Assembly (NCBI GenBank): GCA_002897915.1
Contig: BDTS01000087.1
Location: 1 to 41,488 of the forward strand
Length of the DNA stretch: 41,488 nucleotides
Direction: 5' to 3'
DNA from: a bacterium BMS3Bbin09
GTDB taxonomy: Bacteria > Nitrospirota > Thermodesulfovibrionia > UBA6902
The position numbers were made by a program, and so were the translations under genes. Positions within the stretch are counted from its first letter, which is position 1. Each line of letters starts with the position of its first letter. This document shows positions 23,507 to 31,096 of the stretch, in pieces. The notes beneath the pieces are model-generated. The model was not told the origin of the DNA and did not search any database. It saw only the letters and a list, made by a program, of their open reading frames with translations.

Positions 23507-24199
23507 TCACACCTTTTTGATACGAAGCATATTATTGCCTCCGATCTGAAATTCGAACGGCACCCTGACTACTTCCGCCTCTATCCCTTTTCCGGATAAA
23601 AACTCCAGGATATCACCAAGGTGTTCATACGGTTTTGCATCAAGTCCCGAAAGGGGAAATATCCTCACCTCATTGGCGGAGACCCTTATAAGTTCCTCCA
23701 GACACTTCATATGAAAATCACGATCGAGCCTGTCACCGTAAAGAAAGAGGAAGTGCCCTGAAAGAACGAGCTCAAAGGCATTATCAGGGTAAGGCAGCTT
23801 CGGCAGCTCCGCCTCTCTGTATATGCCCGACTTTTTGTTGCGGACGAGGTCCTTTATAAAGCCCCCGAATGCCTTTTTCCTCAATCCCATTACATGTTCC
23901 TTGTCAGTGTAATAACCCCACTTGTACTGATGTGCGGCCTCATCGAACTTCTTGAAGACATGCCGGATATCCTCCTGCCCTTTCTTGAAAAGGTCAAAGG
24001 AATTTTGTCCGTACATAACATCACATGCCGAAACATCGAACCCCTTTTGCCGGGCCTCTGCCGTAAAAGAGGAGGATCCGGCGGCACAATCAAGGACAGG
24101 CCCCTTTGTGAGCAGCGTATCATCGAGATCAAAGATGTCCATGTATTCGGCATACGTCCTTCCTAAAAATACAATGCGGTCTATATCTAATTTATCCAT
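23507..24199 (-). CDS. SAM-dependent methyltransferase-like protein
   Basis: 230 aa. VLDCAAGSSSFTAEA (near residue 35) is an atypical motif I with a Rossmann pattern. VSACDVMYG gives the acidic residue after strand 2, and ELVLSGHFLFLYGDRLD is the motif IV region. The class I fold is convincing, the substrate unknown. AAGGAG precedes the ATG and sits directly downstream of a terminator-like hairpin. Expression may therefore depend on readthrough from the short leader frame upstream. Confidence 0.82.
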   Translation of the reverse strand: MDKLDIDRIVFLGRTYAEYMDIFDLDDTLLTKGPVLDCAAGSSSFTAEARQKGFDVSACDVMYGQNSFDLFKKGQEDIRHVFKKFDEAAHQYKWGYYTDKEHVMGLRKKAFGGFIKDLVRNKKSGIYREAELPKLPYPDNAFELVLSGHFLFLYGDRLDRDFHMKCLEELIRVSANEVRIFPLSGLDAKPYEHLGDILEFLSGKGIEAEVVRVPFEFQIGGNNMLRIKKV

Positions 24200-24213
24200 A
24201 ATGTTATCTCCTT

Positions 24214-24250
24214 AAAAAATAAAAAAGCCGCGGTTATTAGCCGCGGCTTT
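24214..24250 (-). terminator. Intrinsic terminator upstream of the methyltransferase pair
   Basis: On the minus strand AAGCCGCGG-CTAATAA-CCGCGGCTT is followed by TTTTTTATTTTTT. The T-tract ends at the ribosome binding site of the methyltransferase gene, so it can act as an attenuator. Confidence 0.8.
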
Positions 24251-24274
24251 CGGGTTTATTATGTTGATCCAATA

Positions 24275-24364
24275 TCAGCTAACAACACCCCCGTTCAGCC
24301 ACGGCTTGATAAGTCGTGCTGCGAAAGTAAGTGCGTCAATTAATATCAGATTCATTGTAGACAT
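24275..24364 (-). CDS. Possible 29-aa leader peptide or small protein
   Basis: ATG to TGA encodes MSTMNLILIDALTFAARL followed by IKPWLNGGVVS. The frame starts about where transcription from the upstream promoter should begin, so it may be leaderless; no ribosome binding site is seen. A terminator follows 25 bp after the stop. No runs of one amino-acid codon are present, so classical amino-acid attenuation is not indicated. Confidence 0.35.
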   Translation of the reverse strand: MSTMNLILIDALTFAARLIKPWLNGGVVS

Positions 24365-24369
24365 TTTCA

Positions 24370-24399
24370 ATACTAATTTAATTTAATTCCCATTGTCAA
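24370..24399 (-). promoter_or_regulatory. Candidate promoter inside the HD gene 3' end
   Basis: On the minus strand TTGACA and TAGTAT are 18 nt apart, spanning the HD-gene stop. The predicted start is at about the ATG of the 29-codon frame. Confidence 0.5.
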
Positions 24400-25180
24400 G
24401 ATTAAGCCTTTCTTTTATATATTCTCTCAACACATCCATTGCCGCCCTGATCTCATCCGTCTGCGGCAGCTTCTCGATCAATCGCTCGATATACCCTCTC
24501 TCCTGCAACAGCCTGATGGACTCATCAAAGTAAAGGTCGTAGATCCATGAGAGCTTCATCAGCTTGAAGTCATTCTCTGTCCTTATGTTCGAATAAGAGG
24601 CAACCTCTCTGTTGTAGAGGTTCTCGATCATGATCTTTGAGTATTCGGGAGTGTCCGGCATCCCGAAGGCGGTTGCGGACGCGCTCTCTTCAGGATGGCT
24701 TTCGTAATATTCGATGAAAACCCGGAAGATATCGACCTTGTCCGCGTCACGCACCATTTTAAGAAAAAAAATCGTGTCTTCGTCGAATATTGTCGGTATG
24801 GAGAATGCGCCGTGAAAATTCACGACCTTAAGTACAAGCTCCCTTTCACTTTCGGACAGGCGCTCAAGGACACCTTCTTTAATCAATGTCTTCTTGCCCA
24901 GAAGCCCGTGGCTGAGCGAGATAGCATCCCTGAAGGTCCTGTATTTGGCATACTGAGGGAACCTCCCGATATCATGGAAAAGCGCGACTGTCTCGGCAAG
25001 CCTCATTTGATCATCACTAAGTGACAATCCCTTTGCGATCAACAGGATGTTCTCTCTGACATTGCGCGTATGCTCTACCTTAAGCATTATATTTCTCTGG
25101 TCCTCTTCATTGGACGAATAAAAAAACTTCGTAAAATCGGAAAACCAGTTCCTGAAATATTTAAGGTCGTCTTCGGTCAT
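24383..25180 (-). CDS. HD-domain metal-dependent phosphohydrolase
   Basis: 265 aa with the HD set His37 (VEHTRNV), His69-Asp70 (LFHDIGRF), a further His in NFHG, and Asp in RDADKVDIFRV. It is expected to be a nucleotide or phosphate-ester hydrolase; substrate unknown. The TTG at 25198 used by the track and the ATG at 25180 both lack a ribosome binding site. The ATG is chosen. It follows the radical SAM gene on the same strand, separated by three palindromic repeats. Confidence 0.82.
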   Translation of the reverse strand: MTEDDLKYFRNWFSDFTKFFYSSNEEDQRNIMLKVEHTRNVRENILLIAKGLSLSDDQMRLAETVALFHDIGRFPQYAKYRTFRDAISLSHGLLGKKTLIKEGVLERLSESERELVLKVVNFHGAFSIPTIFDEDTIFFLKMVRDADKVDIFRVFIEYYESHPEESASATAFGMPDTPEYSKIMIENLYNREVASYSNIRTENDFKLMKLSWIYDLYFDESIRLLQERGYIERLIEKLPQTDEIRAAMDVLREYIKERLNLDNGN

Positions 25181-25202
25181 CTTATTAAAACGTTTCAAAC
25201 GT

Positions 25203-25230
25203 GTAGGGGCACCCCCCTGTGGGTGCCCTT
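25203..25230. repeat. GTAGGGGC palindrome, core CACCCCCCTGTGGGTG
   Basis: First of three palindromes in the 141-bp gap between the radical SAM and HD genes. Confidence 0.8.
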
Positions 25231-25252
25231 TTGAATTTTATCGTCTCTTATC

Positions 25253-25279
25253 AGGGCAGGCACGGGGGCCTGCCCCTAC
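25253..25279. repeat. GTAGGGGC palindrome, core CAGGCACGGGGGCCTG
   Basis: Middle palindrome of the gap. The right arm GCCCCTAC is intact and the left arm has lost its GTA. Confidence 0.75.
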
Positions 25280-25291
25280 GTTATGTCTTTT

Positions 25292-25319
25292 GTAAGGGCA
25301 CGGCATGCCGTGCCCCTAC
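25292..25319. repeat. GTAGGGGC palindrome, core CACGGCATGCCGTG
   Basis: Third palindrome of the gap, with the commonest core in the window. Confidence 0.9.
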
Positions 25320-25339
25320 ATTTTATTTGTCACCTGTCT

Positions 25340-26701
25340 TTAATATTTATACTCCATGACCATCTGATCGAGCGAATCATCGCGGAGGAGGTACTGAACA
25401 TTGTCCTCTGCTATCATTTTGAACGCATACTTGATCACTTCCTTGTACAAGTCACAGAATACGGCCTTTTTGTACATGTTACCGCGAGCATACATCTCTG
25501 CCGGGCAGGGCGATCCGCAGATGTGCCTGAAGTCACAGACATCGCACTCATCTATCTTCTCAACCATCCTCGACCTGATTTCCTTAAACGGCTTTGAGTT
25601 CATCGCCTTTTCAATAGAGGTCTTGAAGATGTTCCCCCCTGAGAATTCCTTGAAACCTATAAATTCACCGCAAGGCACCATTGCACCGTCCGCGGTAACT
25701 GTGAGGAATGTCCTTCCGCCTCCGCAAGGTGAGATGTCACACATCATACGGCGCGCGGTAGGCGATATGATCGCGAGCAGGACATTAGCGAAGTTGCCGA
25801 TCACGATCTGCTGTTTTGTCTTTTTTGTAAGCTCCATCGCCGTGTTAACTGCCTTGATAAGGTTCTCCGCGTACTCGGCGTCATCCGCCTTTATCTTGTC
25901 AGCGCGTTTCTGTGTAAGGCGCACCGGGTTCAGTAGCACCATCGGCACCTTCTTCTTATGAAGGAACCGAACGAGCTGCGAGAGCTTTGTCACGTTGAGC
26001 TTTGTGACCGTGCAGATCACGTTCAGGCCTTCATAACCCTCAAACCACTTCAGTGCCTGGATCGCCTTTTTGTAGTTGCCGCCGCCGGCCCTTGATACAC
26101 GTGAAAGATTGTTATCAGCCTCCGTCGCGGCATCAAGGGAGATGCCGATACCCACGCGGTATTTCTTGATGAACTCCACGTCCTCTTTTTCGAGGAGGAG
26201 TGAATTTGTCTGGATACCGAAACGCATCTTCTTGTGATACTTCTTTATCGACTTGAAGAGGAGATCCTTGACCATGAGCGGCTCCGCAGCGTGATAAACG
26301 ATAACAGGTTGCTTCTTCTTGTCCTTGAAATAGTCCTCGATCCTGCTAAGCGTCAGGTCGAGCTGTTCCCATGTCATCTGGGTGCCGTGTGTCCTGATCT
26401 TCGAGGGAATATAGCAGTACGGGCAGTTCGCGTTGCATCTGTCTGTGGGGTCAATATAAACACAGTTAAGCGGCTCGTTGAACCTGAAGTCATGCATCTC
26501 CTTGTCAAGATGCTTCAGCTCTTTTTTATAGAGATCGATCAGGTTCTGGGGGAGGCTAAAGTCTCCGTTGTTCCTCGGCAGCGCGCTCCAGAAAATATTT
26601 TCCGGATCAAGCGCCAGCTTCCAGTTCTCATCTATATCCGAAAACGAGAGGCCCCTCTCAACATTGGTCTCTGAACATCCGCATTTACTCTTCTTACTCA
26701 T
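25340..26701 (-). CDS. SPASM-domain radical SAM peptide-modifying enzyme (CbpB-like)
   Basis: 453 aa. The radical SAM cluster motif CNANCPYC (Cys89, 93, 96) follows DPTDR. The C-terminal SPASM domain carries several cysteines (CDISPCGGG, VPCGEF, CDVCDFRHICGSPCP, FCDLY). The N-terminus has a further CGC. SPASM enzymes install thioether, C-C or other links in ribosomal peptides. AAGGAGA precedes the ATG. A 46-codon peptide gene lies upstream on the same strand, after a strong hairpin, and the B12 genes precede that. I recall NCBI models called CbpA/CbpB for such a pair near cobalamin genes, but cannot check this. PqqE- or anSME-like roles fit less well. Confidence 0.85.
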   Translation of the reverse strand: MSKKSKCGCSETNVERGLSFSDIDENWKLALDPENIFWSALPRNNGDFSLPQNLIDLYKKELKHLDKEMHDFRFNEPLNCVYIDPTDRCNANCPYCYIPSKIRTHGTQMTWEQLDLTLSRIEDYFKDKKKQPVIVYHAAEPLMVKDLLFKSIKKYHKKMRFGIQTNSLLLEKEDVEFIKKYRVGIGISLDAATEADNNLSRVSRAGGGNYKKAIQALKWFEGYEGLNVICTVTKLNVTKLSQLVRFLHKKKVPMVLLNPVRLTQKRADKIKADDAEYAENLIKAVNTAMELTKKTKQQIVIGNFANVLLAIISPTARRMMCDISPCGGGRTFLTVTADGAMVPCGEFIGFKEFSGGNIFKTSIEKAMNSKPFKEIRSRMVEKIDECDVCDFRHICGSPCPAEMYARGNMYKKAVFCDLYKEVIKYAFKMIAEDNVQYLLRDDSLDQMVMEYKY

Positions 26702-26738
26702 TTAATGAATCTCCTTTTATATTGATTTTATATTTGTA

Positions 26739-26813
26739 GTCATTCCTGTGAAAACAGGAATCCATAATACTGCACATCAACAACTACTGGATTCCCGCTT
26801 TCGCGGGAATGAC
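26739..26813. repeat. Inverted pair of GTCATTCC...GGAATCCA hairpin repeats
   Basis: Unit 1 is at 26739-26764 and unit 2 (inverted, TGGATTCCCGC...GCGGGAATGAC) at 26788-26813. Each folds on itself and they pair with each other, like a small MITE. Confidence 0.8.
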
Positions 26814-26831
26814 ACATCGCAGCATGTTTAT

Positions 26832-26859
26832 GTAAGGGCACGGCATGCCGTGCCCCTAC
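26832..26859. repeat. GTAGGGGC palindrome, core CACGGCATGCCGTG
   Basis: It lies in the gap between the peptide gene and the radical SAM gene. Confidence 0.9.
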
Positions 26860-26895
26860 AAGTGAACATTACACATTGACACAATGTATGCTTAT

Positions 26896-26924
26896 GTAGA
26901 GGCGGGTTTGAAACCCGCCCCTGC
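26896..26924. repeat. GTAGGGGC palindrome, core GGGTTTGAAACCC
   Basis: GTAGAGGCGGGTTTGAAACC followed by CGCCCCTGC. It lies in the gap between the peptide gene and the radical SAM gene. Confidence 0.85.
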
Positions 26925-26940
26925 AATTTCTTTTAAAAGA

Positions 26941-26974
26941 GTGGGCAGACGGTTTCAAAAAACCGCCTGCCCAC
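26941..26974 (-). terminator. Strong hairpin after the peptide gene, probable attenuator
   Basis: On the minus strand GTGGGCAGGCGGTTT-TTTG-AAACCGTCTGCCCAC (15 bp with one G-U pair) is followed by TCTTTT. It starts 12 bp after the stop of the peptide gene. It would lower expression of the enzyme relative to the peptide, a usual RiPP operon layout. It resembles the palindrome family. Confidence 0.65.
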
Positions 26975-26985
26975 CGCTTCATTGA

Positions 26986-27126
26986 TTAAAGAGGCATTTT
27001 CTTTTTTGGCACATCACCGTACATTACAAAATGTGTCAAACCGTTCGCGGTCTTCGCACATTTCATGTGGTAGGAAATGGCTGTCTTTGTCTCTGCCTTC
27101 TTCTGGGTCTTCTTGGATTTTTTCAA
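26986..27126 (-). CDS. Putative RiPP precursor peptide (CbpA-like), 46 aa
   Basis: This frame is not in the ORF track because it starts with TTG. A strong AGGAGGG lies 7 nt upstream of that TTG. The product has a Lys-rich leader (KKSKKTQKKAETKT) and a compact tail AISYHMKCAKTANGLTHFVM followed by YGDVPKKKMPL. One Cys, two Tyr, two His and a Phe are possible modification sites. It lies directly upstream of the SPASM radical SAM gene, separated by a hairpin, and downstream of cobD. The peptide role is inferred from size, context and ribosome binding site. Confidence 0.72.
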   Translation of the reverse strand: MKKSKKTQKKAETKTAISYHMKCAKTANGLTHFVMYGDVPKKKMPL

Positions 27127-27153
27127 GAAATTACCCTCCTTTCAATGAAGTTT

Positions 27154-27170
27154 CCCCGCCAGCTGCGGGG
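27154..27170 (-). other. GC stem-loop between cobD and the peptide gene
   Basis: CCCCGC-CAGCT-GCGGGG lies just upstream of the peptide ribosome binding site. No T-tract follows on the minus strand, so it may stabilise or process the mRNA rather than terminate it. Confidence 0.45.
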
Positions 27171-27187
27171 TAAAGATTATTTATCTG

Positions 27188-28261
27188 TTATGCTCCAACT
27201 GCCGACAAAGCTCCAAGCAGAATTTCATTATCCTTACGGGATTTGACGGCCACCCGTATATAAGAATCGTCAAGGCCCCTGAAGTTTGAACAGTCCCTGA
27301 GGATAATTCCCTTCTCCTTCATACCCTCGCATATTTTCACGCTATTACCTGTCTTGATCAGATAAAAATTGATTGCGGAAGGGAAAAACTCTATTCCAAT
27401 ATCCCTCAGTCCGTTCTCGATAAACTCTTTTTCATTTTTGATGAGATCCATGGTCCTGGCCGCGTAATCAATGTCATCTATCGCAGCGATCGCCGCCTTC
27501 TGTGCCAGTGTGTTCATTGTCCAGGGCTCCTTGAATTCCTTGATCCTCTCGATGATATCCGGATGGAACACCCCGTATCCGGCCCTCAGCCCTGTTATCG
27601 CGTAGAACTTTGTCATGGACCTCAGGACAATAAGGTACGGATTGCCCTGAACATGCCCGATCACTGAATCAGCTGGGCAGAAATCGATAAATGCCTCGTC
27701 CAGAACAAGAAGACATTTCATTTCCCGCGCGGCTTCAGCTATCCTGAGCACTTCTTCTTTGGTTAAAAGATCACCGGTCGGATTATTCGGGTTGCAGAGA
27801 AACGCCATATCGCACCCCTGCATTACTTCAATAAATTCCCTCGCAATTATTTTGTAACTATCTTCTTTCTTGAGGGTCAATTCTTTTATCTCTCCGCTTT
27901 TTATCGCGTTTCCATACTCTGAGAACGCCGGAGCCGTTATGAGCACCTTGCCCGGCTTCAACGCAGCAGGAAGAAGATATATAAGTTCGGTACTCCCGTT
28001 CCCGCAGATTATCGAGTTGGGGTCGATATTGTGGTATTGCGCTATCACTTGCCTCAATTCAGACGCGTCCGGATCCGGATAATGGACGAGGTTGTCCAGT
28101 TCAGCCCTGATCGCCTCTTTTACCCTGTCCGAGATACCAAGCGGATTGATCGACGCGCTGAAATCAATAAGTTCAGATGCGGGTATCCCTGTCTCTTCCG
28201 AGATCCTGTATATGTTCCCACCATGTTCCGGTCTGTTTATTTCCATAGTCTCTACACTCAT
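27188..28261 (-). CDS. cobD: Threonine-phosphate decarboxylase CobD (PLP)
   Basis: It makes aminopropanol phosphate for the nucleotide loop of B12. 357 aa with fold-type I PLP features: HGGNIY near the N-terminus, CNPNNPTGDLLT, the Asp in LVLDEAFIDF and the Schiff-base lysine in RSMTKFYAITGLRAGY. The HisC-like fold alone would be ambiguous, but HGGN and the cbiB neighbour favour CobD. The ATG overlaps the cbiB stop by 4 bp. It is the last conventional B12 gene before the peptide gene. Confidence 0.93.
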   Translation of the reverse strand: MSVETMEINRPEHGGNIYRISEETGIPASELIDFSASINPLGISDRVKEAIRAELDNLVHYPDPDASELRQVIAQYHNIDPNSIICGNGSTELIYLLPAALKPGKVLITAPAFSEYGNAIKSGEIKELTLKKEDSYKIIAREFIEVMQGCDMAFLCNPNNPTGDLLTKEEVLRIAEAAREMKCLLVLDEAFIDFCPADSVIGHVQGNPYLIVLRSMTKFYAITGLRAGYGVFHPDIIERIKEFKEPWTMNTLAQKAAIAAIDDIDYAARTMDLIKNEKEFIENGLRDIGIEFFPSAINFYLIKTGNSVKICEGMKEKGIILRDCSNFRGLDDSYIRVAVKSRKDNEILLGALSAVGA

Positions 28262-29466
28262 ACCAATAAAATTGCCGCAAGAAGCCCGAGGAAAGAGGTC
28301 AGTTTAATGATGCCTACGGCTATGAGTGCCGCCTCCATATACGCCTCGGCACTCCCTGGCTTGAGACCCTCTTTCAGGATATTGTCTCCTATGTAAGGCT
28401 TTACACCCTCGACTCCTTCGTAAGTCGATGGCCCCCCGAGCCTTACCCCGAGGGCGCCCGCCATTGCTGCCTCGGGCACACCGGCATTCGGACTCGAGTG
28501 ATTCTTTCCATCTCTTATCATTATCGAATAAGCCCTCTTGGCACTTTCAAAGTCAGGGCCCTTTATCTTCCCTTCGATCCAGTTCAGAAAGCTTCCTACA
28601 TAGCGGCCCATCCTGTTGCGCATGCCTTCAAGCCATTCTGCGCCCCAGCTTACAGCGAACCTGCAGGAGTTAATACAATATACTGCCGCCACTATCAACG
28701 CGCCGGTGATCCTTGCCGGAATATAGTTGGCAATATCATCCAGCCTGGCTGCTGCCCAGCCAAAACTCCGATATTTATCATTCTTATATCCAATCATAGA
28801 ATCGAGAGTGTTAATTGCCTTGTATGTCATTGCGAGCGGCAGCCCCCCCAGAACAAAATAGAATAAGGGGGCGGTTATCCCGTCCGATGCGTTTTCCGAA
28901 AGTGTCTCTATAACAGCCTTCAGTATCCCGGCCTCCTGCAGGTTCTGCGTGTCCCTGCCAACGATCATAGAAAGCTTGTCCCTCGAGATATTGAGTTCGC
29001 CTCTTCCAAGTTCCCGTATCACGCCAAGCGCCGAACCAATGAGCCCGCGGGTCGCGAGTGTTGTCGAGACCAGGAAGACATAAATGCCGAACGAGATAAA
29101 TTCGGCTATCGGAGAAAAATCCAGGCTATCTAAGATCCTGTCCAGAATAAAAAATGAAATAAACGTGCCCGCAACCATAATAGCAACAAGCGCGGCCCCC
29201 GCGATCTTCTCCTGCACCCCTGTCGAAAGATCTTTCCCCTTGCGAAGGAAAGGCGGTACAATATCATTCAAGTTGACCCGGGGACGCGGCTTATCATCGC
29301 CTTTACTCTCTTCTTCTGCGCCTTCCCAATTGATCAGATTCCTGAGCCAGGTCTCAAGCTTCTCTATAAGCAGTCCCATTGCCTGGACCGGATGGGGCAT
29401 CCATCTCGGGTCGCCTGTGATCAGGTCAACTAAATATGCCAATGTAAGTGCCATGGTCTCTGTCAT
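28258..29466 (-). CDS. cbiB: Adenosylcobinamide-phosphate synthase CbiB, with insertions
   Basis: A membrane enzyme joining the aminopropanol (phosphate) arm to adenosylcobyric acid. Family marks are DLITGDPRWMPHPVQAMG, IVGRDTQNL, ETLSENASDGITAPLFY and HSSPNAGVPEAAMAGALGVRLGG. At 402 aa it is longer than the usual 300-325. One insert of about 45 residues near residue 45-90 includes IVPPFLRKGK, which looks like a translated hairpin repeat (29232-29252). A second, near residues 280-315, precedes SAKRAYSIM. GGAG precedes the ATG, which overlaps the cobQ stop. Confidence 0.92.
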   Translation of the reverse strand: MTETMALTLAYLVDLITGDPRWMPHPVQAMGLLIEKLETWLRNLINWEGAEEESKGDDKPRPRVNLNDIVPPFLRKGKDLSTGVQEKIAGAALVAIMVAGTFISFFILDRILDSLDFSPIAEFISFGIYVFLVSTTLATRGLIGSALGVIRELGRGELNISRDKLSMIVGRDTQNLQEAGILKAVIETLSENASDGITAPLFYFVLGGLPLAMTYKAINTLDSMIGYKNDKYRSFGWAAARLDDIANYIPARITGALIVAAVYCINSCRFAVSWGAEWLEGMRNRMGRYVGSFLNWIEGKIKGPDFESAKRAYSIMIRDGKNHSSPNAGVPEAAMAGALGVRLGGPSTYEGVEGVKPYIGDNILKEGLKPGSAEAYMEAALIAVGIIKLTSFLGLLAAILLV

Positions 29467-31043
29467 TTCATCTCCTCCGTCTTATTCATGCAGTACTCCA
29501 TTCCGACTTCTCTCAATATGAAACAGATGTCCAAACTCTTGCCAAGGATATCCGCCCACCGCTCTATCGCCTCCTCTTTCTTTGAGTGATAGTTGGTCGT
29601 CTCTTCCCTCGGGGGAAGGCCTTTTTTCATCCTCAGGGAATTTATAACAGCGGTCCTAAGGCCGTCATTATCGAATATACCATGGATATACGTCCCCCAG
29701 ACATTCTCTTTGACGGAACCGTCAGGGACAGGATCGTTCGAGCCGTTCAAACGTTTTATATTGAACAGCCCCACATCCCCGGTCGTATGCCCCATATGGA
29801 TCTCATATCCCTTGAGCTGGTTCCATTTACATGTTGATGTGCTTTGCACCGCCCCGAACCATTTCTGGCTGACAAGGTTGGCTGATAGCTGACAAGTGGT
29901 CTTTGTCCTGTCCATTGTTGTTACTGTATCGAGCAAATCCATTCCATCTATTTCCGCGTGTGAACTTTCAACATTATCAGGATCAACGATCTTTTGGCCG
30001 AGCATCTGATAGCCCCCGCATATGCCTGCTACCGATGTCCCGTTCTCAGCCGCTCTCCTTACAAGCTTATCGATCCCGTTCTCCCTCAAAAATAGAAGAT
30101 CGGTCACGGTATTCTTTGAACCCGGAACAATAATAAGATCCGCGCTCTTTATGTCCATCTCATCGAGGGAATATTTCAGTTCAACGTCCGGCTCATACAT
30201 GAACGAGTCAAAGTCCGTAAAGTTGGATATGTACCTCAGGCCGAGCACCACGATCTTCACCGGCTTGTGATACTCACCCTTGTGAGATTGCTTCCATCTC
30301 TCGGCAGGGATCGCGTCCTCTTCATCCAGTCCAAGATCCCCATGATAATAAAGCGTGCCTATCACGGGCTTGTCCGTCTTCTCCTCTATCATCCGGAGCC
30401 CGGGCCGGAGGATATTCATATCGCCCCTGAACTTGTTCACAATGAATGCCTTAATATAATCTGCGTCGGTCCTTCCGTCTTCGCGTACGCGGTCCCCCAG
30501 CAGGCCGACCGTCCCGTAAAAAGCGGCGAAGACGCCGCCCTTATCTATGTCGCCTACCAGTATCACAGGTGCGTCCGTATAACGGGCAACGCGCATGTTC
30601 ACAACTTCTTCATCCTGAAGATTGATCTCCGCGGGACTGCCCGCGCCTTCGATCACGATCAGGTCATAATCCTTTGCAAGCCTGTCGTACGCGGCCGTGA
30701 TCTCTTTCCAGACCCGGTCCTTGATCTCATAATATTCATGCGCCTTTAGAGTCGCATAGACGCTGCCGTTGAGTATCACCTGACAGCCTGCCTCGCCGGT
30801 TGCCTTCAACAGTACGGGATTCATATCGTTTACCGGCTCTATACCCGCGGCCTCTGCCTGGAAGGCCGTTGCCCTGCCGATCTCACCGCCCTCCTTTGTG
30901 ATAAAGGAATTGAGCGCCATGTTCTGGGACTTGAAGGGCGCGACCTTTATGCCCATGTTCCTGAATATCCTGCAGAGCCCGGCAACGATAACGCTTTTGC
31001 CCGCGCCTGATCCTGTTCCCTGTATCATGATTGCTTTAGCCAT
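29463..31043 (-). CDS. cobQ: Cobyric acid synthase (amidotransferase)
   Basis: Also called cbiP. It amidates four carboxylates of adenosylcobyrinate diamide using glutamine. The N-terminal dethiobiotin-synthase-like ATPase domain has P-loop GTGSGAGKS at residues 9-17. The C-terminal class I GATase domain has nucleophile Cys in VAGICGGYQMLG and His in TYIHGIFD. GYEIHMG is also diagnostic. The track start adds a repeat-derived MCCCTVALFLT; the ATG at 31043 (MAKAIMIQGTG) is right, giving 526 aa. Ribosome binding site weak. The segment CQLSANLVSQKWFGAVQSTS before GYEIHMG is longer than I expect and may be repeat-derived. Confidence 0.95.
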   Translation of the reverse strand: MAKAIMIQGTGSGAGKSVIVAGLCRIFRNMGIKVAPFKSQNMALNSFITKEGGEIGRATAFQAEAAGIEPVNDMNPVLLKATGEAGCQVILNGSVYATLKAHEYYEIKDRVWKEITAAYDRLAKDYDLIVIEGAGSPAEINLQDEEVVNMRVARYTDAPVILVGDIDKGGVFAAFYGTVGLLGDRVREDGRTDADYIKAFIVNKFRGDMNILRPGLRMIEEKTDKPVIGTLYYHGDLGLDEEDAIPAERWKQSHKGEYHKPVKIVVLGLRYISNFTDFDSFMYEPDVELKYSLDEMDIKSADLIIVPGSKNTVTDLLFLRENGIDKLVRRAAENGTSVAGICGGYQMLGQKIVDPDNVESSHAEIDGMDLLDTVTTMDRTKTTCQLSANLVSQKWFGAVQSTSTCKWNQLKGYEIHMGHTTGDVGLFNIKRLNGSNDPVPDGSVKENVWGTYIHGIFDNDGLRTAVINSLRMKKGLPPREETTNYHSKKEEAIERWADILGKSLDICFILREVGMEYCMNKTEEMK

Positions 31044-31054
31044 TGTTAAAAAAA

Positions 31055-31085
31055 GTGCAACAGTGCAACAGCACAATAGTGCAAA
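31055..31085. repeat. GTGCAACAG/GTGCAATAG short repeat tract
   Basis: AGTGCAACAGTGCAACAGCA and CAATAGTGCAA lie between cobC and cobQ. A related tract is inside cobC at 31545-31580. Confidence 0.6.
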
Positions 31086-31096
31086 AGTTAAAAGAC

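Noticed and set aside
23463-23510. Track start of the methyltransferase (MIVRARHAVPL...)
   Set aside because: The leader is the translation of a GTAGGGGC palindrome. A good AAGGAGA-ATG lies downstream at 23462.
24251-24382. SAM or SAH riboswitch before the methyltransferases
   Set aside because: CTTATCAAG recalls the start of SAM-I, but the following conserved core is absent. The stretch reads better as a short frame plus terminator.
25401-25961. 186-aa plus-strand frame opposite the radical SAM gene
   Set aside because: Antisense shadow of a well-supported enzyme. The same applies to 31043-31627, 35188-35796, 9866-10465 and other long antisense frames.
25203-26924. CRISPR array
   Set aside because: The repeats are palindromes with variable cores, irregular spacing and no unique spacers of constant length, and no cas genes are present.
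27154-27170. Intrinsic terminator after cobD
   Set aside because: The stem is followed by AAAC on the transcribed strand with no T-tract, so it is recorded only as a stem-loop.
31044-31076. Track start of cobQ (MCCCTVALFLT...)
   Set aside because: These residues translate a GTGCAACAG repeat. The family N-terminus MAKAIMIQGTGSGAGKS starts at 31043.
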